From NCBI GenBank assembly GCA_902779395.1, contig CACZBK010000020.1, positions 1 to 64,000 of the forward strand: DNA of 64,000 nt, written 5' to 3'. This document shows positions 1-8,795 of this stretch, in pieces (positions within the stretch are counted from its first letter, which is position 1; every line of letters begins with the position of its first letter). This stretch comes from an uncultured Lachnospiraceae bacterium (lineage in GTDB: Bacteria > Bacillota > Clostridia > Lachnospirales > Lachnospiraceae). The notes below the pieces were generated by a model. It saw only the letters and a list, made by a program, of their open reading frames with translations. It was not told the DNA's origin and made no database searches. Made by a program: the position numbers and the translations under genes.

Positions 1-1260
1 CTTTGACTTCTTAGCTGTGCCGGTAGATACCAGCTGCTCTACCACATCCTGAAGCTGGTCACCTAAGAACATTGATATGATAGCAGGAGGTGCTTCATTC
101 GCACCAAGCCTGTGATCGTTTCCTACATCTGCAGCCGACTGCCGAAGCAGATCCGCATGCTCATCTACAGCCTTTACAAGACAGGCTAAAACCAGCAGGA
201 ACTGGATATTATCATTCGGTGTAAGGCCGGGATCCAGAAGGTTTACACCATTGTCAGTGATCAGCGACCAGTTATCATGTTTACCGGAACCGTTAACACC
301 TGCAAAAGGCTTCTCATGAAGCAGGCAGGTAAGTCCGTGACGTCCCGCAACTTTCTTCATGGTCTCCATTACCAGTTGGTTGTGATCTACTGCCACATTA
401 TCATCTTCATAGATGGGAGCCAGCTCGTGCTGTGCCGGGGCCACTTCATTATGCTGGGTCTTAGCCGTTACTCCAAGTTTCCAGAGCTCTATGTTAAGAT
501 CCTTCATGTAAGCGCCTATACGCTCACGTATGGCTCCGAAATAGTGATCTTCAAGTTCCTGTCCCTTGGGAGCAGGTGCTCCGAAAAGTGTACGTCCGGC
601 AAAGATCAGATCCTCTCTCTTTAAATACTTCTCACGGTCTACCAGGAAATATTCCTGCTCAAGCCCTACGGAAGCCGTTACTTTCTTTGCTGCAGTATTC
701 CCGAATAGTTTTACTATACGGAGTGCCTGCTGGCTTACTGCCTCCTCAGACCTGAGTAAAGGCGTTTTCTTATCCAGTGCCTCACCTGTATAAGAACAGA
801 AAGCAGTAGGTATGCATAAGATCTTTCCGGTTGCATCCTCTTTGATGAATGCCGGTGAAGTGATATCCCATGCGGTATATCCTCTTGCCTCAAATGTAGC
901 ACGCAATCCTCCTGAAGGAAAGGATGAAGCATCAGGCTCGCCTTTTATAAGTTCTTTACCGGAAAACTCAAGAAGCATTCTGCCTTCTTCATCGGGATGT
1001 GTTACAAATGCATCATGCTTCTCAGCTGTAATACCTGTAAGAGGCTGGAACCAGTGTGTGTAATGCGTAGCTCCCTGTTCTACAGCCCAGTCCTTCATCG
1101 CCTTAGCAACTACATCAGCCGATGTGCGTGATAACTCACCGCCTTCTGCCATCACCTTGCGCACTTCCTTATATACCGCCCTGGGCAGAAGCGAACGCAT
1201 CTTCTCGATGGTGAACACATTCTTGCCAAACATCTCCTCCACGTTGAAATTTTCACTCAT
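1..1260 (-). CDS. glnN: Glutamine synthetase type III (GlnN), 3' end off window
   Basis: ATP-dependent glutamine synthetase of the large type III family; it makes glutamine from glutamate and ammonium in the cytoplasm. 420 N-terminal codons are present (family about 700), the rest lies beyond base 1. The glutamate-binding/catalytic region reads [11 protein letters not shown], then [16 protein letters not shown] and [10 protein letters not shown], which are characteristic of GlnN rather than GlnA. The ATG at 1258-1260 follows a GAGGAGG site. It has its own promoter and a leader hairpin (separate entries), so nitrogen-dependent attenuation is plausible. The family call is firm; downstream neighbours cannot be seen. 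Confidence 0.95.
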   Translation of the reverse strand, partial: MSENFNVEEMFGKNVFTIEKMRSLLPRAVYKEVRKVMAEGGELSRTSADVVAKAMKDWAVEQGATHYTHWFQPLTGITAEKHDAFVTHPDEEGRMLLEFSGKELIKGEPDASSFPSGGLRATFEARGYTAWDITSPAFIKEDATGKILCIPTAFCSYTGEALDKKTPLLRSEEAVSQQALRIVKLFGNTAAKKVTASVGLEQEYFLVDREKYLKREDLIFAGRTLFGAPAPKGQELEDHYFGAIRERIGAYMKDLNIELWKLGVTAKTQHNEVAPAQHELAPIYEDDNVAVDHNQLVMETMKKVAGRHGLTCLLHEKPFAGVNGSGKHDNWSLITDNGVNLLDPGLTPNDNIQFLLVLACLVKAVDEHADLLRQSAADVGNDHRLGANEAPPAIISMFLGDQLQDVVEQLVSTGTAKKSK

Positions 1261-1305
1261 GATCCTTTATTCCTCCTCTCGTTAAATTGATCTTTTTATC
1301 TCCGC

Positions 1306-1340
1306 AAAAAAAGAAAGCGCTCCGATAACTATCGGAACGC
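1306..1340 (-). terminator. Leader terminator/attenuator upstream of glnN
   Basis: Minus-strand stem GCGTTCCGATA / TATCGGAGCGC (11 bp with one G-U) followed by TTTCTTTTTTT. It has the form of an intrinsic terminator but lies between the glnN promoter and its ATG. In Clostridia, GS genes can be controlled by ANTAR-domain antitermination; the hexaloop bases expected for an ANTAR site (A1, G4) are not evident in this hairpin, so the mechanism is open. Confidence 0.65.
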
Positions 1341-1375
1341 CTTCGTTCATTTGCTGTATTCAAATTATGTAAAAT

Positions 1376-1404
1376 AAAATAGACCTGTCTTAAAGATTTG
1401 TCAA
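1376..1404 (-). promoter_or_regulatory. glnN promoter
   Basis: On the minus strand TTGACA (1404-1399), a 17-nt spacer and TATTTT (1381-1376). It sits just downstream of the methyltransferase stop at 1428, so the leader hairpin at 1306-1340 lies inside the glnN transcript. Confidence 0.7.
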
Positions 1405-1427
1405 GAACTTTTTTTCAGATTTTATTT

Positions 1428-2732
1428 TCAGCTCTCTTTCTCACTCACCCTGAATGCTTTAAAACCACAGTCTGCCTTATCCTTCAGACGCTCTGCTATC
1501 AGTCTTATCCTCTCCCTCCCCACATCGCATAGCGTCCTGAAACCTGCCTTATATGCATCTCTTTTCTTATCAACTTCCTCGGGCAGCTGCACCATGATAA
1601 AGTTTCTTTTAAGTCCGTCTTCAGCTACCTGTTCCATGACTGCCTGCGCTGTCGTAGCACTACCTGAAAAGAAATCCAGTATAATATCTCCTTCTCCCGT
1701 ACTGAACTGCACCAGTTTCTGTATGTATGCAACCGGCTTGGGATAACTGAATACATCGCTCCCGAAGATCTTCCTCAGTTCTACCGTGGCTGACTGGTTC
1801 ATAAATTCATTTTCCACAGCAAACAGGCTGTGAACAGGCTCATTCATGCTTTTTGCGTCAGCTTTATATCTTTTAAATATAAAGCCTCTTTCGTTGTCAC
1901 GATATGTTTCTTTGAACTTGATCTTACCCTCTTCGATATAGCGCTTTAAGCTTTCTTTCGAAAAAGCCCAGTACCGTCCCGAAGGCGGCAGGTCCTTTTT
2001 ATGGGTATACGGATTCTCTATCTCAAAATACGTGGATGGCCCTCCGCTCCTGGCGCTTGGATCTCCTGCACACCAGTCTCCTTTAGGGTCATTATCGGGA
2101 TTTGAATAATTCGCAAATGCTTTCTTTTCACCTTTAAGATGCAGCTTGCTCTTATCTTTTGCATATATCAGCAGCAGCTCGTGCTGAAGATTAAAACCGC
2201 AGCCGTCATCTGCCGTCATAGATTTTGTTTTCCTTATCACTTCTCCCACACGGTTAGCTTCACCAAATATCTCTTCACATATCTTTTTCAGGTTGAATTC
2301 TTCATTCTCATCAATAGATATAAAGATCACTCCATCTTCCCGCATAAGCTCTCTGGCTGTACAAAGCCTTGGATAGATCATAGAGCACCATGCAGCATGT
2401 GATCTGCCGCTGGCATTTACTTTATTATTGCCTTCCTGCGCAGTAAATCTGTCCATATAGATATGATCGCTGCCCGTATTATACGGTGGATCTATATATA
2501 TCATTTTTATCTTCTCCGCATACTCATCCTTAAGCAGCTTTAGTGCGGTCAGATTATCACCCTCGATATACAGATTGGCTGTAGTATCCGGCAGATAACT
2601 GTTTACGGCATCGGATATCAGTTTTTCACTGCATTCGCGTCCGGCTTCTTCTATGCACTTCTTTTTTCCGGGCCAGACAAACTCATAGCGTTCTTCGATA
2701 TCACCCGCATTTTTATTTTCTTTCTTTGACAT
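1428..2732 (-). CDS. Site-specific DNA methyltransferase, Mod-like (N6-adenine, beta class)
   Basis: DNA adenine methyltransferase of the type III Mod / N4-N6 MTase family, 434 aa. The catalytic motif IDPPYNTGS lies near residues 75-85 and the SAM-binding motif DFFSGSATTAQAV near residue 355: DPPY before FxGxG is the beta-class order. It is shorter than classical Mod subunits (600+ aa), and no Res/restriction gene is next to it, so it looks like an orphan methyltransferase. It has its own promoter behind the terminator of the SPFH operon. ATG 2732 has a GGGGTG-like site 8 nt upstream. Target sequence unknown. Confidence 0.85.
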   Translation of the reverse strand: MSKKENKNAGDIEERYEFVWPGKKKCIEEAGRECSEKLISDAVNSYLPDTTANLYIEGDNLTALKLLKDEYAEKIKMIYIDPPYNTGSDHIYMDRFTAQEGNNKVNASGRSHAAWCSMIYPRLCTARELMREDGVIFISIDENEEFNLKKICEEIFGEANRVGEVIRKTKSMTADDGCGFNLQHELLLIYAKDKSKLHLKGEKKAFANYSNPDNDPKGDWCAGDPSARSGGPSTYFEIENPYTHKKDLPPSGRYWAFSKESLKRYIEEGKIKFKETYRDNERGFIFKRYKADAKSMNEPVHSLFAVENEFMNQSATVELRKIFGSDVFSYPKPVAYIQKLVQFSTGEGDIILDFFSGSATTAQAVMEQVAEDGLKRNFIMVQLPEEVDKKRDAYKAGFRTLCDVGRERIRLIAERLKDKADCGFKAFRVSEKES

Positions 2733-2765
2733 CTTAACACCCCGATCCTGTCATTTTCCTGCGAT

Positions 2766-2794
2766 ATTATAACAGAATTGAGCATGTCTATCAA
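2766..2794 (-). promoter_or_regulatory. Promoter of the orphan methyltransferase
   Basis: Minus strand TTGATA (2794-2789), 17-nt spacer, perfect TATAAT (2771-2766), about 35 nt upstream of the ATG at 2732. Confidence 0.8.
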
Positions 2795-2803
2795 TTCCGG
2801 CAG

Positions 2804-2846
2804 TTTTAAAAAAAGTAATCCCCCCGGATCATTCTCCCGGGGGGAT
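2804..2846 (-). terminator. Intrinsic terminator of the SPFH operon
   Basis: Minus-strand stem ATCCCCCCGG / CCGGGGGGAT (2818-2846) with a 9-nt loop, followed by TACTTTTTTT. It immediately follows the RHH gene stop at 2852. Confidence 0.9.
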
Positions 2847-2851
2847 CACTT

Positions 2852-3049
2852 TCATTCGATCTTTATATCTATCGGTGCATCTATATCAGTTCCAACGTAT
2901 TTACCGTCCTTTTTCCGTTGTTTCACGCACTCCGTAAGCAGGTATTCTATCTGACCGTTTACGGATCGGAAATCATCCTCCGCCCAGGCGGCAATCGCGT
3001 TGTAGAGTTTTTCCGACAGGCGCAGAGGGACCTGTTTTTTCTCAGCCAT
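2852..3049 (-). CDS. Small ribbon-helix-helix (Arc-like) protein
   Basis: 65-aa protein. QVPLRLSEKLYNAIAAWA followed by SVNGQIEYLLTECVKQRK has the short-strand then two-helix pattern of Arc/MetJ ribbon-helix-helix DNA-binding proteins; the C-terminal 15 residues are acidic. Its ATG shares one base with the TGA of the SPFH gene (TGATG), so translation is probably coupled. RHH proteins usually bind palindromes and autoregulate, and a perfect 19-bp palindrome overlaps this operon's promoter (4120-4138). Function inferred from fold only. Confidence 0.7.
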   Translation of the reverse strand: MAEKKQVPLRLSEKLYNAIAAWAEDDFRSVNGQIEYLLTECVKQRKKDGKYVGTDIDAPIDIKIE

Positions 3050-4065
3050 CAGTACAGGCTCCCTGAGTTGACTACAGGCTGTGCATCATGGTTACCGCAG
3101 AGCACTACCAGCAGGTTGGATACCATTGCAGCCTTTCTTTCTTCATCAAGCACTACGGTATTCTTTTCATTCAGACGCTCAAGTGCCAGTTCTACCATTC
3201 CTACAGCGCCGTCAACTATCAGCTTTCTTGCATCTACCACTGCGGATGCCTGCTGTCTCTGGAGCATAGCTGCTGCGATCTCGGGAGCATATGCCAGATA
3301 AGTGATCCTTGCATCCACTATCTCAAGACCTGCACTTACGACCTTGCTCTGGATCTCTTCCTTGATCCTGTTTGCTACCACTTCGGTAGATCCGCGGAGG
3401 CTTCCGTCATCGGATATACCGTCACCGGTGGTATCCACATTATCGGTAACATCGTAAGGATAAACCTTAACTACGTTACGTACTGCGGTATCACACTGAA
3501 GTGAAAGATACTCTTTGAAGTTGTCAACCTCGAATACTGCCTTTGCGGTATCAACCACTCTCCACATTACGGCTACCGCTACTTCAACGGGATTACCAAG
3601 TACATCGTTTACTTTCTGACGGCTGTTTGAAAGGGTCATAACCTTAAGTGAGATCTTCTTGTTGTATGCCTCTGCATTTGCTGCCGTTCCCGCTGTAGTC
3701 AAAGATACGATGCTGTTGTTCATTGCTACATCACCGCTCTGTCCCAGCTTGGTACCCGATGCGGGGTTAAAAGCTGTACAGAAAGGGTTTACCCAGAAGA
3801 ATCCGTCGCCTTTAAGTGTACCTACATACTTACCGAAGAGGGTAAGTACCAGTGCCTCATTGGGTTTTAAGACCTTAAGCCCGCAAAGTAAGATCCATCC
3901 GCCGCACAACCATATTACACTGATCACGGATATGATCCCCATTCCGGAAGCTGCTCCAAATGCAACGCCCGGTATTGCCAGGATATAAAGCGCGATCACC
4001 AGAAACAATACCAGTCCGCCTATCTTGTGGCCGCTCAGGATCTTTTCCTGTACATTTGTTCTCAT
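3049..4065 (-). CDS. SPFH/band 7 (prohibitin-like) membrane protein
   Basis: 338-aa stomatin/prohibitin-type scaffold protein. Two hydrophobic segments (residues about 16-40 and 43-63) anchor it, followed by an SPFH core from LKPNEALVLTLFGKYVGT through EIQSKVVSAGLEIVDARI and an Ala/Gln-rich helical tail (AAAMLQRQQASAVVDARK). SPFH proteins oligomerise at the membrane and organise microdomains; the specific partner is unknown. It is first in an operon with the small RHH protein. ATG 4065 has an AAAAGGAGGTAACAG-type site upstream. Confidence 0.88.
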   Translation of the reverse strand: MRTNVQEKILSGHKIGGLVLFLVIALYILAIPGVAFGAASGMGIISVISVIWLCGGWILLCGLKVLKPNEALVLTLFGKYVGTLKGDGFFWVNPFCTAFNPASGTKLGQSGDVAMNNSIVSLTTAGTAANAEAYNKKISLKVMTLSNSRQKVNDVLGNPVEVAVAVMWRVVDTAKAVFEVDNFKEYLSLQCDTAVRNVVKVYPYDVTDNVDTTGDGISDDGSLRGSTEVVANRIKEEIQSKVVSAGLEIVDARITYLAYAPEIAAAMLQRQQASAVVDARKLIVDGAVGMVELALERLNEKNTVVLDEERKAAMVSNLLVVLCGNHDAQPVVNSGSLY

Positions 4066-4119
4066 AACTGTTACCTCCTTTTAGGTATGGGGTGCTTTTT
4101 ACTTACCCCTGTTGTTTGC

Positions 4120-4138
4120 TGATATCATTATGATATCA
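4120..4138. promoter_or_regulatory. 19-bp perfect palindrome, candidate operator
   Basis: TGATATCAT-T-ATGATATCA, arms of 9 bp around one base, overlapping the -10 of the SPFH operon promoter. The placement suits repression; the co-encoded RHH protein is the obvious candidate ligand (inference). Confidence 0.55.
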
Positions 4139-4157
4139 TATTGTTATAAAAAGTCAA
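4134..4157 (-). promoter_or_regulatory. Promoter of the SPFH-RHH operon
   Basis: Minus strand TTGACT (4157-4152), 16-nt spacer, TATCAT as -10 inside the palindrome at 4120-4138. Confidence 0.6.
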
Positions 4158-4195
4158 CATTTTTACAGCTACTCTCTCGGGCAAAAATGCACTTT

Positions 4196-4224
4196 AAAAG
4201 AGCAGTGCATCCGCACCGCTCTTT
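4196..4224 (-). terminator. Terminator after the small membrane protein gene
   Basis: Stem AAAGAGCGGTGC / GCACTGCTCTTT with a 4-nt loop, T-run on the minus strand; it follows the stop at 4239. The near-symmetry may let it act on both strands. Confidence 0.75.
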
Positions 4225-4238
4225 ACTCATGAATACTT

Positions 4239-4472
4239 TTATTCGTTTATCTGATCATCAAGGTCTTCATAGCCCTGCTCTATATCAGCCTTGATACCCT
4301 GCATGGCATCGCCAAGTTCCTCTGCCTGCTGTTCCTGTATAACTTCGGCCTGTTTGATCTTCTCAGCCTCTTTAACATCCTCGCTGGCCGACCACACAGC
4401 CATGAGGATAACCACCACGACCGATATTATCAGGATAACCAGAAACGCTCCGCTGCTCAATCCTTTTTTCAT
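4239..4472 (-). CDS. Small single-span membrane protein with coiled-coil tail
   Basis: 77 aa, unrecognised family. One transmembrane segment (GAFLVILIISVVVVILMAVW, residues about 8-27) followed by a charged, Gln/Glu/Lys-rich probable coiled coil. A TTG at 4478 is in frame, but the ATG at 4472 is 8 nt from AGGAGG and is the better start. It lies 18 nt downstream of the lipoprotein gene and is closed by a terminator, so the two form an operon and may work together at the membrane. No function can be assigned. Confidence 0.6.
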   Translation of the reverse strand: MKKGLSSGAFLVILIISVVVVILMAVWSASEDVKEAEKIKQAEVIQEQQAEELGDAMQGIKADIEQGYEDLDDQINE

Positions 4473-4490
4473 CTTCAAAACCTCCTGTAA

Positions 4491-6293
4491 TCATTCCCCA
4501 AACGCAAAGTGTATGGGATCCTTGCCGCTTATCATCATTACCGGCCACTCTGAGCTTCTTCCATCCGGAGTCGTGGCATATACAGTATACATCGGCGCAC
4601 CTTCCGGTACAGTTAACGAATATGCCTTTAGCTCACCCTTATTGAGCACGACAGACTCTCCTCCTCCGAACCCGATCTCGGTATCATCCTTAAGAGCCAC
4701 CACATAAAGTGTATCACTGCCTCCGTCACCGATCTCCTGAGGCATATAAAAATCCCAGGCATCGTTCGAAGGCGGGTTTACCATTACCATAAACTGAGCA
4801 TCATCGGGAACGTATCGCATAAGATCCGCCCATGTATAAGCGGTATGTTTCCGACAGTACTCCGCATAGAGATATATCGGCGCATTAAAGCCTTCAGGCC
4901 TGTCTATTATATCCTCATATACCGTTGTATAATCATCCTTCCAGTATTCGATCTTTATATGCTTTTCATCGGTAAGGGACATATCCGCTATTTCAGTCCC
5001 GTCCACCTGATATATCAGACGATCCTCACTGTCATATACGCAGTCCATATCGGAATAAAAATAATCGTATACATCATCCCCCATAAGAAGCTTCCCCGCT
5101 GCAACGGTCTTTACGGGCCACGCCGATCTCAAGTCAAAAAACGTATATATGCTGCGATGTGGATTAAGATGCGCCTCTATAACCGCATATTCACCGTATA
5201 ACTTATAACCTTCGATATTGTTACCGACATTTCCCAGATCTTCCAACGTGTATTCCATATCGTTGATGTTAAGATTTACACCCGAAAAAGTTATATCCTG
5301 CGGAAGTGAATATAGTTCGTATTCACCATAAAAAGCATCATCCACATCTGATATCTGTGCTATATCCCCGTTTGCATCAGTATAGACAATATATATCTTT
5401 GCGGGATAAGAACTGTTATATCTCTTTTCATCCAATACCATTTCAAGGTCGGGATCCCCGGTCGTTTTATACCATATAGCCTGTGGATAAGCAGACTCAT
5501 CAAATATCCCACCCATATATCTGTATCCGGTATAATCATTTGCAGTTTCAAAAGCTACTGCCTTCATTTCCTGAAGCAAAATACCATTCTCATCATGCTC
5601 CCAAAGCATCGCATAAAACTGATCGTTTTTCCGGCATCCGTCTGTCTCCGTGATCCGGTTTTCCCTGCAAAATACCCATTCCGCACTTAATTCTTCATTA
5701 CCTGGCCCGTTAAACAGACAGTATGAAAGCACAGAGTCACCGTTTCCTACCTCTTCAAGGTACAGCAGATCCTTCCCTGCCATCTGGCCGATATGAAAAT
5801 AACCTCCGGATTCGATCGAAGTAACATTCTGGCCGTTTTTATATTCATCCGGCACCTCATCCATTACGATATCATACCAGTCCAGGCCTGTGGTGCGCTT
5901 ATTGTAATCCTGCTCAAATTCAAGCATCCCTTTACAAACGTCTTTAGAACCGTTACGTGTAAATTCGATACTGCCATCCTTGTCTATACTGAGTATCCCC
6001 AGCTCTTTACCGCTTTTTCTGTCGAGTTGCTTCCACTCCCCGCTCAGAAAATCCAAAAGCTTTTCCTGCGATCCGTAATCAAGCTTTTCGGGCTTAACAG
6101 CAGGAATCAGATCTATGACAGACGGCCCGTCCTCTTCGTTATCGGGTCTGGGCGTGGGAGTCTGATCCTGTATCCCGGCTTCGGTCTCTATCCTGCCTCT
6201 GGGATCCTTATCGTCTGCCGTACAGCCGCAGATTCCGACACTTACTGCCGCTGTCATTACACAAATGATCGTCTGTATCGTTTTCTTTTTCAT
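4491..6293 (-). CDS. Large hypothetical lipoprotein
   Basis: 600-aa protein exported and lipid-modified: MKKKTIQTIICVMTAA signal, lipobox VGICGC with Cys near residue 23, then a Thr/Pro/Asp-rich linker. A longer reading exists to 6377, but ATG 6293 has CCGGAGGCAG immediately upstream and begins the signal peptide. The first third has a WKQLDRKSGKELGILSIDKD stretch resembling lipocalin-like/META beta sheets; the remainder is beta-rich and Tyr/Asp-rich, with no catalytic motif I recognise. Transcribed with the small membrane protein at 4239. Confidence 0.7.
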   Translation of the reverse strand: MKKKTIQTIICVMTAAVSVGICGCTADDKDPRGRIETEAGIQDQTPTPRPDNEEDGPSVIDLIPAVKPEKLDYGSQEKLLDFLSGEWKQLDRKSGKELGILSIDKDGSIEFTRNGSKDVCKGMLEFEQDYNKRTTGLDWYDIVMDEVPDEYKNGQNVTSIESGGYFHIGQMAGKDLLYLEEVGNGDSVLSYCLFNGPGNEELSAEWVFCRENRITETDGCRKNDQFYAMLWEHDENGILLQEMKAVAFETANDYTGYRYMGGIFDESAYPQAIWYKTTGDPDLEMVLDEKRYNSSYPAKIYIVYTDANGDIAQISDVDDAFYGEYELYSLPQDITFSGVNLNINDMEYTLEDLGNVGNNIEGYKLYGEYAVIEAHLNPHRSIYTFFDLRSAWPVKTVAAGKLLMGDDVYDYFYSDMDCVYDSEDRLIYQVDGTEIADMSLTDEKHIKIEYWKDDYTTVYEDIIDRPEGFNAPIYLYAEYCRKHTAYTWADLMRYVPDDAQFMVMVNPPSNDAWDFYMPQEIGDGGSDTLYVVALKDDTEIGFGGGESVVLNKGELKAYSLTVPEGAPMYTVYATTPDGRSSEWPVMMISGKDPIHFAFGE

Positions 6294-6336
6294 ACTGCCT
6301 CCGGATCGTGTATTTTCTATGTCTGCATCATTTCGT

Positions 6337-6363
6337 ATTATATCACACATAATGCTCAATACA
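6337..6363 (-). promoter_or_regulatory. Promoter of the lipoprotein operon
   Basis: Minus strand extended -10 TGATATAAT (TATAAT at 6342-6337); a weak TTGTAT lies 16 nt upstream. Confidence 0.6.
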
Positions 6364-6371
6364 AAATCATC

Positions 6372-6400
6372 TTGCAAGCTTTACTTCACCGTCTTATAAT
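6372..6400 (+). promoter_or_regulatory. Promoter of the 2-hydroxyacid dehydrogenase
   Basis: TTGCAA (6372-6377), 17-nt spacer, TATAAT (6395-6400). It is divergent from the lipoprotein promoter; AAGGAG at 6414-6419 precedes ATG 6430. Confidence 0.8.
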
Positions 6401-6429
6401 CATAAAAAACATTAAGGAGCTCATTTGCG

Positions 6430-7386
6430 ATGAATATTGTCATACTTGAACGCGGTACCGTAGGAATGGATGTAAGCGTAGACATCTTAAACGAACTCGG
6501 TAATGTGACTGTCTACGAAAAAAGCAAAGTAAATCAGGTGTCTGAGCGTATCAGGAATGCTGATATAGTCATAGCAAATAAGATGCCGTTAAGCCGTCAT
6601 ACGCTTAAAGATGCCGCAAATATAAAACTCATAGCCCAGTTTGCCACAGGCTACGATAATATCGATATTAACTACTGTAGGGAACATGGCATAGCCGTAT
6701 GTAATATCAGCGGATACAGCACGGCATCTGTTGTACAGCATACTTTTGCCCTTGCTCTTGCCTTATACGAACACCTTCCCTATTACGATACCTATGTCAA
6801 GAACGGTTCCTGGGCTGCCCAGGAGAATTTTACCCACTTCCATTATACTTTTAATGATCTGGAAAATAAAACATGGGGAGTAATAGGAATGGGAAACATC
6901 GGAAGAAAAGTTGCCGCAGTTGCCTCATCTCTGGGCTGTAATGTTATCTGGGCTTCGACTTCCGATACAATGCGTGAAGAAGGATATCCGCAGAAAACAT
7001 TAGAAGAACTCCTTAAAGAATGTGACATCGTTTCTATTCACTGCCCGTTAAATAAATCCACCAAACATCTGATCAACGGTGATACCCTGAAACTGATGAA
7101 AAGCTCAGCCATACTTGTCAATGTAGCCCGTGGCGGAGTCGTTGATAATGCCGCCCTTACCGAAGCACTTAATGAAAATATCATTGCTGCAGCCGGAGTC
7201 GATGTGGTCGAAGGCGAACCGATCTCCGTAAACAATCCGCTTAATACGATAAAAGACAGCAACCGTCTCATAATCACTCCTCATATGGCCTGGGGAAGTC
7301 TCGAAGCCCGTCGCCGTGTTGTAACTGAAGCTTATGAGAATATCGCTGCCTTTTTGCGCGGTGAAAAAAGGAACCGTATTATCTGA
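6430..7386 (+). CDS. D-isomer-specific 2-hydroxyacid dehydrogenase (glycerate dehydrogenase/hydroxypyruvate reductase type)
   Basis: 318-aa cytoplasmic NAD(P)-dependent dehydrogenase reducing a 2-keto acid. The Rossmann motif GVIGMGNIGRKVAAVASSLG lies near residues 155-175; the catalytic Arg is in NVARGGVVDNAAL, Glu in VEGEP and His in ITPHMAWGSLEARRR. The PHMAWGS block is typical of glycerate dehydrogenases/hydroxypyruvate reductases rather than SerA or D-lactate dehydrogenase; the substrate is inferred. Monocistronic with a clear promoter; its 3' end overlaps the convergent gene at 7379 by 8 bp. Confidence 0.88.
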   Translation: MNIVILERGTVGMDVSVDILNELGNVTVYEKSKVNQVSERIRNADIVIANKMPLSRHTLKDAANIKLIAQFATGYDNIDINYCREHGIAVCNISGYSTASVVQHTFALALALYEHLPYYDTYVKNGSWAAQENFTHFHYTFNDLENKTWGVIGMGNIGRKVAAVASSLGCNVIWASTSDTMREEGYPQKTLEELLKECDIVSIHCPLNKSTKHLINGDTLKLMKSSAILVNVARGGVVDNAALTEALNENIIAAAGVDVVEGEPISVNNPLNTIKDSNRLIITPHMAWGSLEARRRVVTEAYENIAAFLRGEKRNRII

Positions 7387-8239
7387 TACTTTGTTCAAAG
7401 CTCACATCTTTGATATAACTGTAACTGCCGAGTCTCATGATGATCTCTGCTATCTGAGACTCATTCAGGGAATTCACGCTTTTCAAAACAAACTGCCCTT
7501 CCTCTGCGTCCGCCTTGCTGTCATCCTCAGATAAAACAAGCCCTGCAGCCTCTGCGATCTCTTCAGCCAGGATTTTTTTATCTTCCGGCTTCACATCCTC
7601 CGAGATGACTATAGTAAACACTCCTTCATAAAAAACAGTTTCTTCATCAATATCGTCTTCACACTCTTCACCCATAGCTTCATCTGTCATATAAGACTGC
7701 GCTGCCGCCATGCCATTGCTGCCGCCAAAGAAAAATTCCGCATTATTATCTCCCGCCAGACTATTGACAACTCCCTGAGTCGAAAAATCTTCACCTCTGT
7801 TTCCGGCATCTTTATATTTCTTGTCATAATAATCTGCTTCCGACTCACATGCTTCCTGCGGCTCTGCCGTATCAGACATCACTGCCGATTCCGCTGCACC
7901 GGTAAAGGAGTTTGCAGCTGCGGTGGGTCCTGCCGTATTCGAACCACCTGCATTCCTTAATACGGGAATAGCTATGGCTACACATAAAAGCGCAGCTGCA
8001 GCCGGAAACACAAAATACTTCCATCGTGATCTTTTCTTAAACGGTATCACATTTTTCTGTACGCCATATGTTACATCTGTATCCTGTACATTAACGATAT
8101 CTGCAGCTTTTATGATATTCTTTTCATTTCCGGCATTCTTAGCCTCCTGCTCATCTATCTTTGCTTCTATCTTATCCCAAATATCCGGCACTTCGGCACG
8201 GATCATATTCTTATATTCAATTTCAAGATTTTTATTCAT
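7379..8239 (-). CDS. Membrane-anchored partner of the ECF sigma factor (putative anti-sigma factor)
   Basis: 286 aa. A cytoplasmic N-terminus (1-70), one transmembrane segment (WKYFVFPAAAALLCVAIAIP, about 71-92), an Ala/Ser/Thr-rich linker and an extracytoplasmic C-terminal domain with two similar halves ending GSYSYIKDVSFEQS. It starts 8 bp inside the sigma gene, the usual arrangement for a sigma/anti-sigma pair. The ZAS-type zinc motif (HxxxCxxC) is absent, so it is not a classical zinc anti-sigma. Role inferred from context. Confidence 0.65.
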   Translation of the reverse strand: MNKNLEIEYKNMIRAEVPDIWDKIEAKIDEQEAKNAGNEKNIIKAADIVNVQDTDVTYGVQKNVIPFKKRSRWKYFVFPAAAALLCVAIAIPVLRNAGGSNTAGPTAAANSFTGAAESAVMSDTAEPQEACESEADYYDKKYKDAGNRGEDFSTQGVVNSLAGDNNAEFFFGGSNGMAAAQSYMTDEAMGEECEDDIDEETVFYEGVFTIVISEDVKPEDKKILAEEIAEAAGLVLSEDDSKADAEEGQFVLKSVNSLNESQIAEIIMRLGSYSYIKDVSFEQSIR

Positions 8240-8795
8240 ATCCGCACCTCTTCAGCTTTTTAATAGCTGCCTGGTATCTCCATGTTACTGTTCCCATCGG
8301 TATATTCAACGCATTCGATATCTCCTGAAAAGTCATCTCTGATAATATCTTCATGCTTACCACTTCTCTTTCGGCCGGTTTCAATTTGTCGAGCGCCTCT
8401 TTCAGACCGATATCCTGTATAACTTCATCCTCAGGTCCCGTGTCTTCAGCGGCTGCCCTTCCGATATCATCTGCTCCTCCGCTGTCATCCTCCGGATCGG
8501 TATCCCCGCTCATAAGAACTTCCCTTTTGTGTTTTCTCAGCTCATCTATAGCCATGTTTCTGGCTATAGTTGCCAGATAAGCTTTATGACCGCCTCCGGG
8601 CTTAAACTTATCTGCAGTATTCCATATGCGGAGAAACACCTCACTTGCAACATCTTCCGCATTTTCCTTATGTCCGAGCACACCGAAAACAACCGAATAG
8701 ATATACCCCAGATACTCTTCGTATATTTCCCTCAGTGCATCCTTGTCTTTTGCGGCAATACGACTCATACATATCGCAAACTGTTCGTCCTTCAA
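8232..8795 (-). CDS. ECF-type RNA polymerase sigma factor
   Basis: 187 aa. Region 2 is seen around VASEVFLRIWNTADKF and AYLATIARNMAIDELRKHKR; region 4 helix-turn-helix around MTFQEISNALNIPMGTVTWR. An acidic linker (TDPEDDSGGADD) joins them. The start is a TTG at 8795: AAAGGGGAG is spaced correctly for it, whereas the next ATG (codon 10) has no site. Translationally coupled with its membrane partner at 8239. The stimulus is unknown; no target promoter motif could be defined from one window. Confidence 0.88.
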   Translation of the reverse strand: MKDEQFAICMSRIAAKDKDALREIYEEYLGYIYSVVFGVLGHKENAEDVASEVFLRIWNTADKFKPGGGHKAYLATIARNMAIDELRKHKREVLMSGDTDPEDDSGGADDIGRAAAEDTGPEDEVIQDIGLKEALDKLKPAEREVVSMKILSEMTFQEISNALNIPMGTVTWRYQAAIKKLKRCGYE

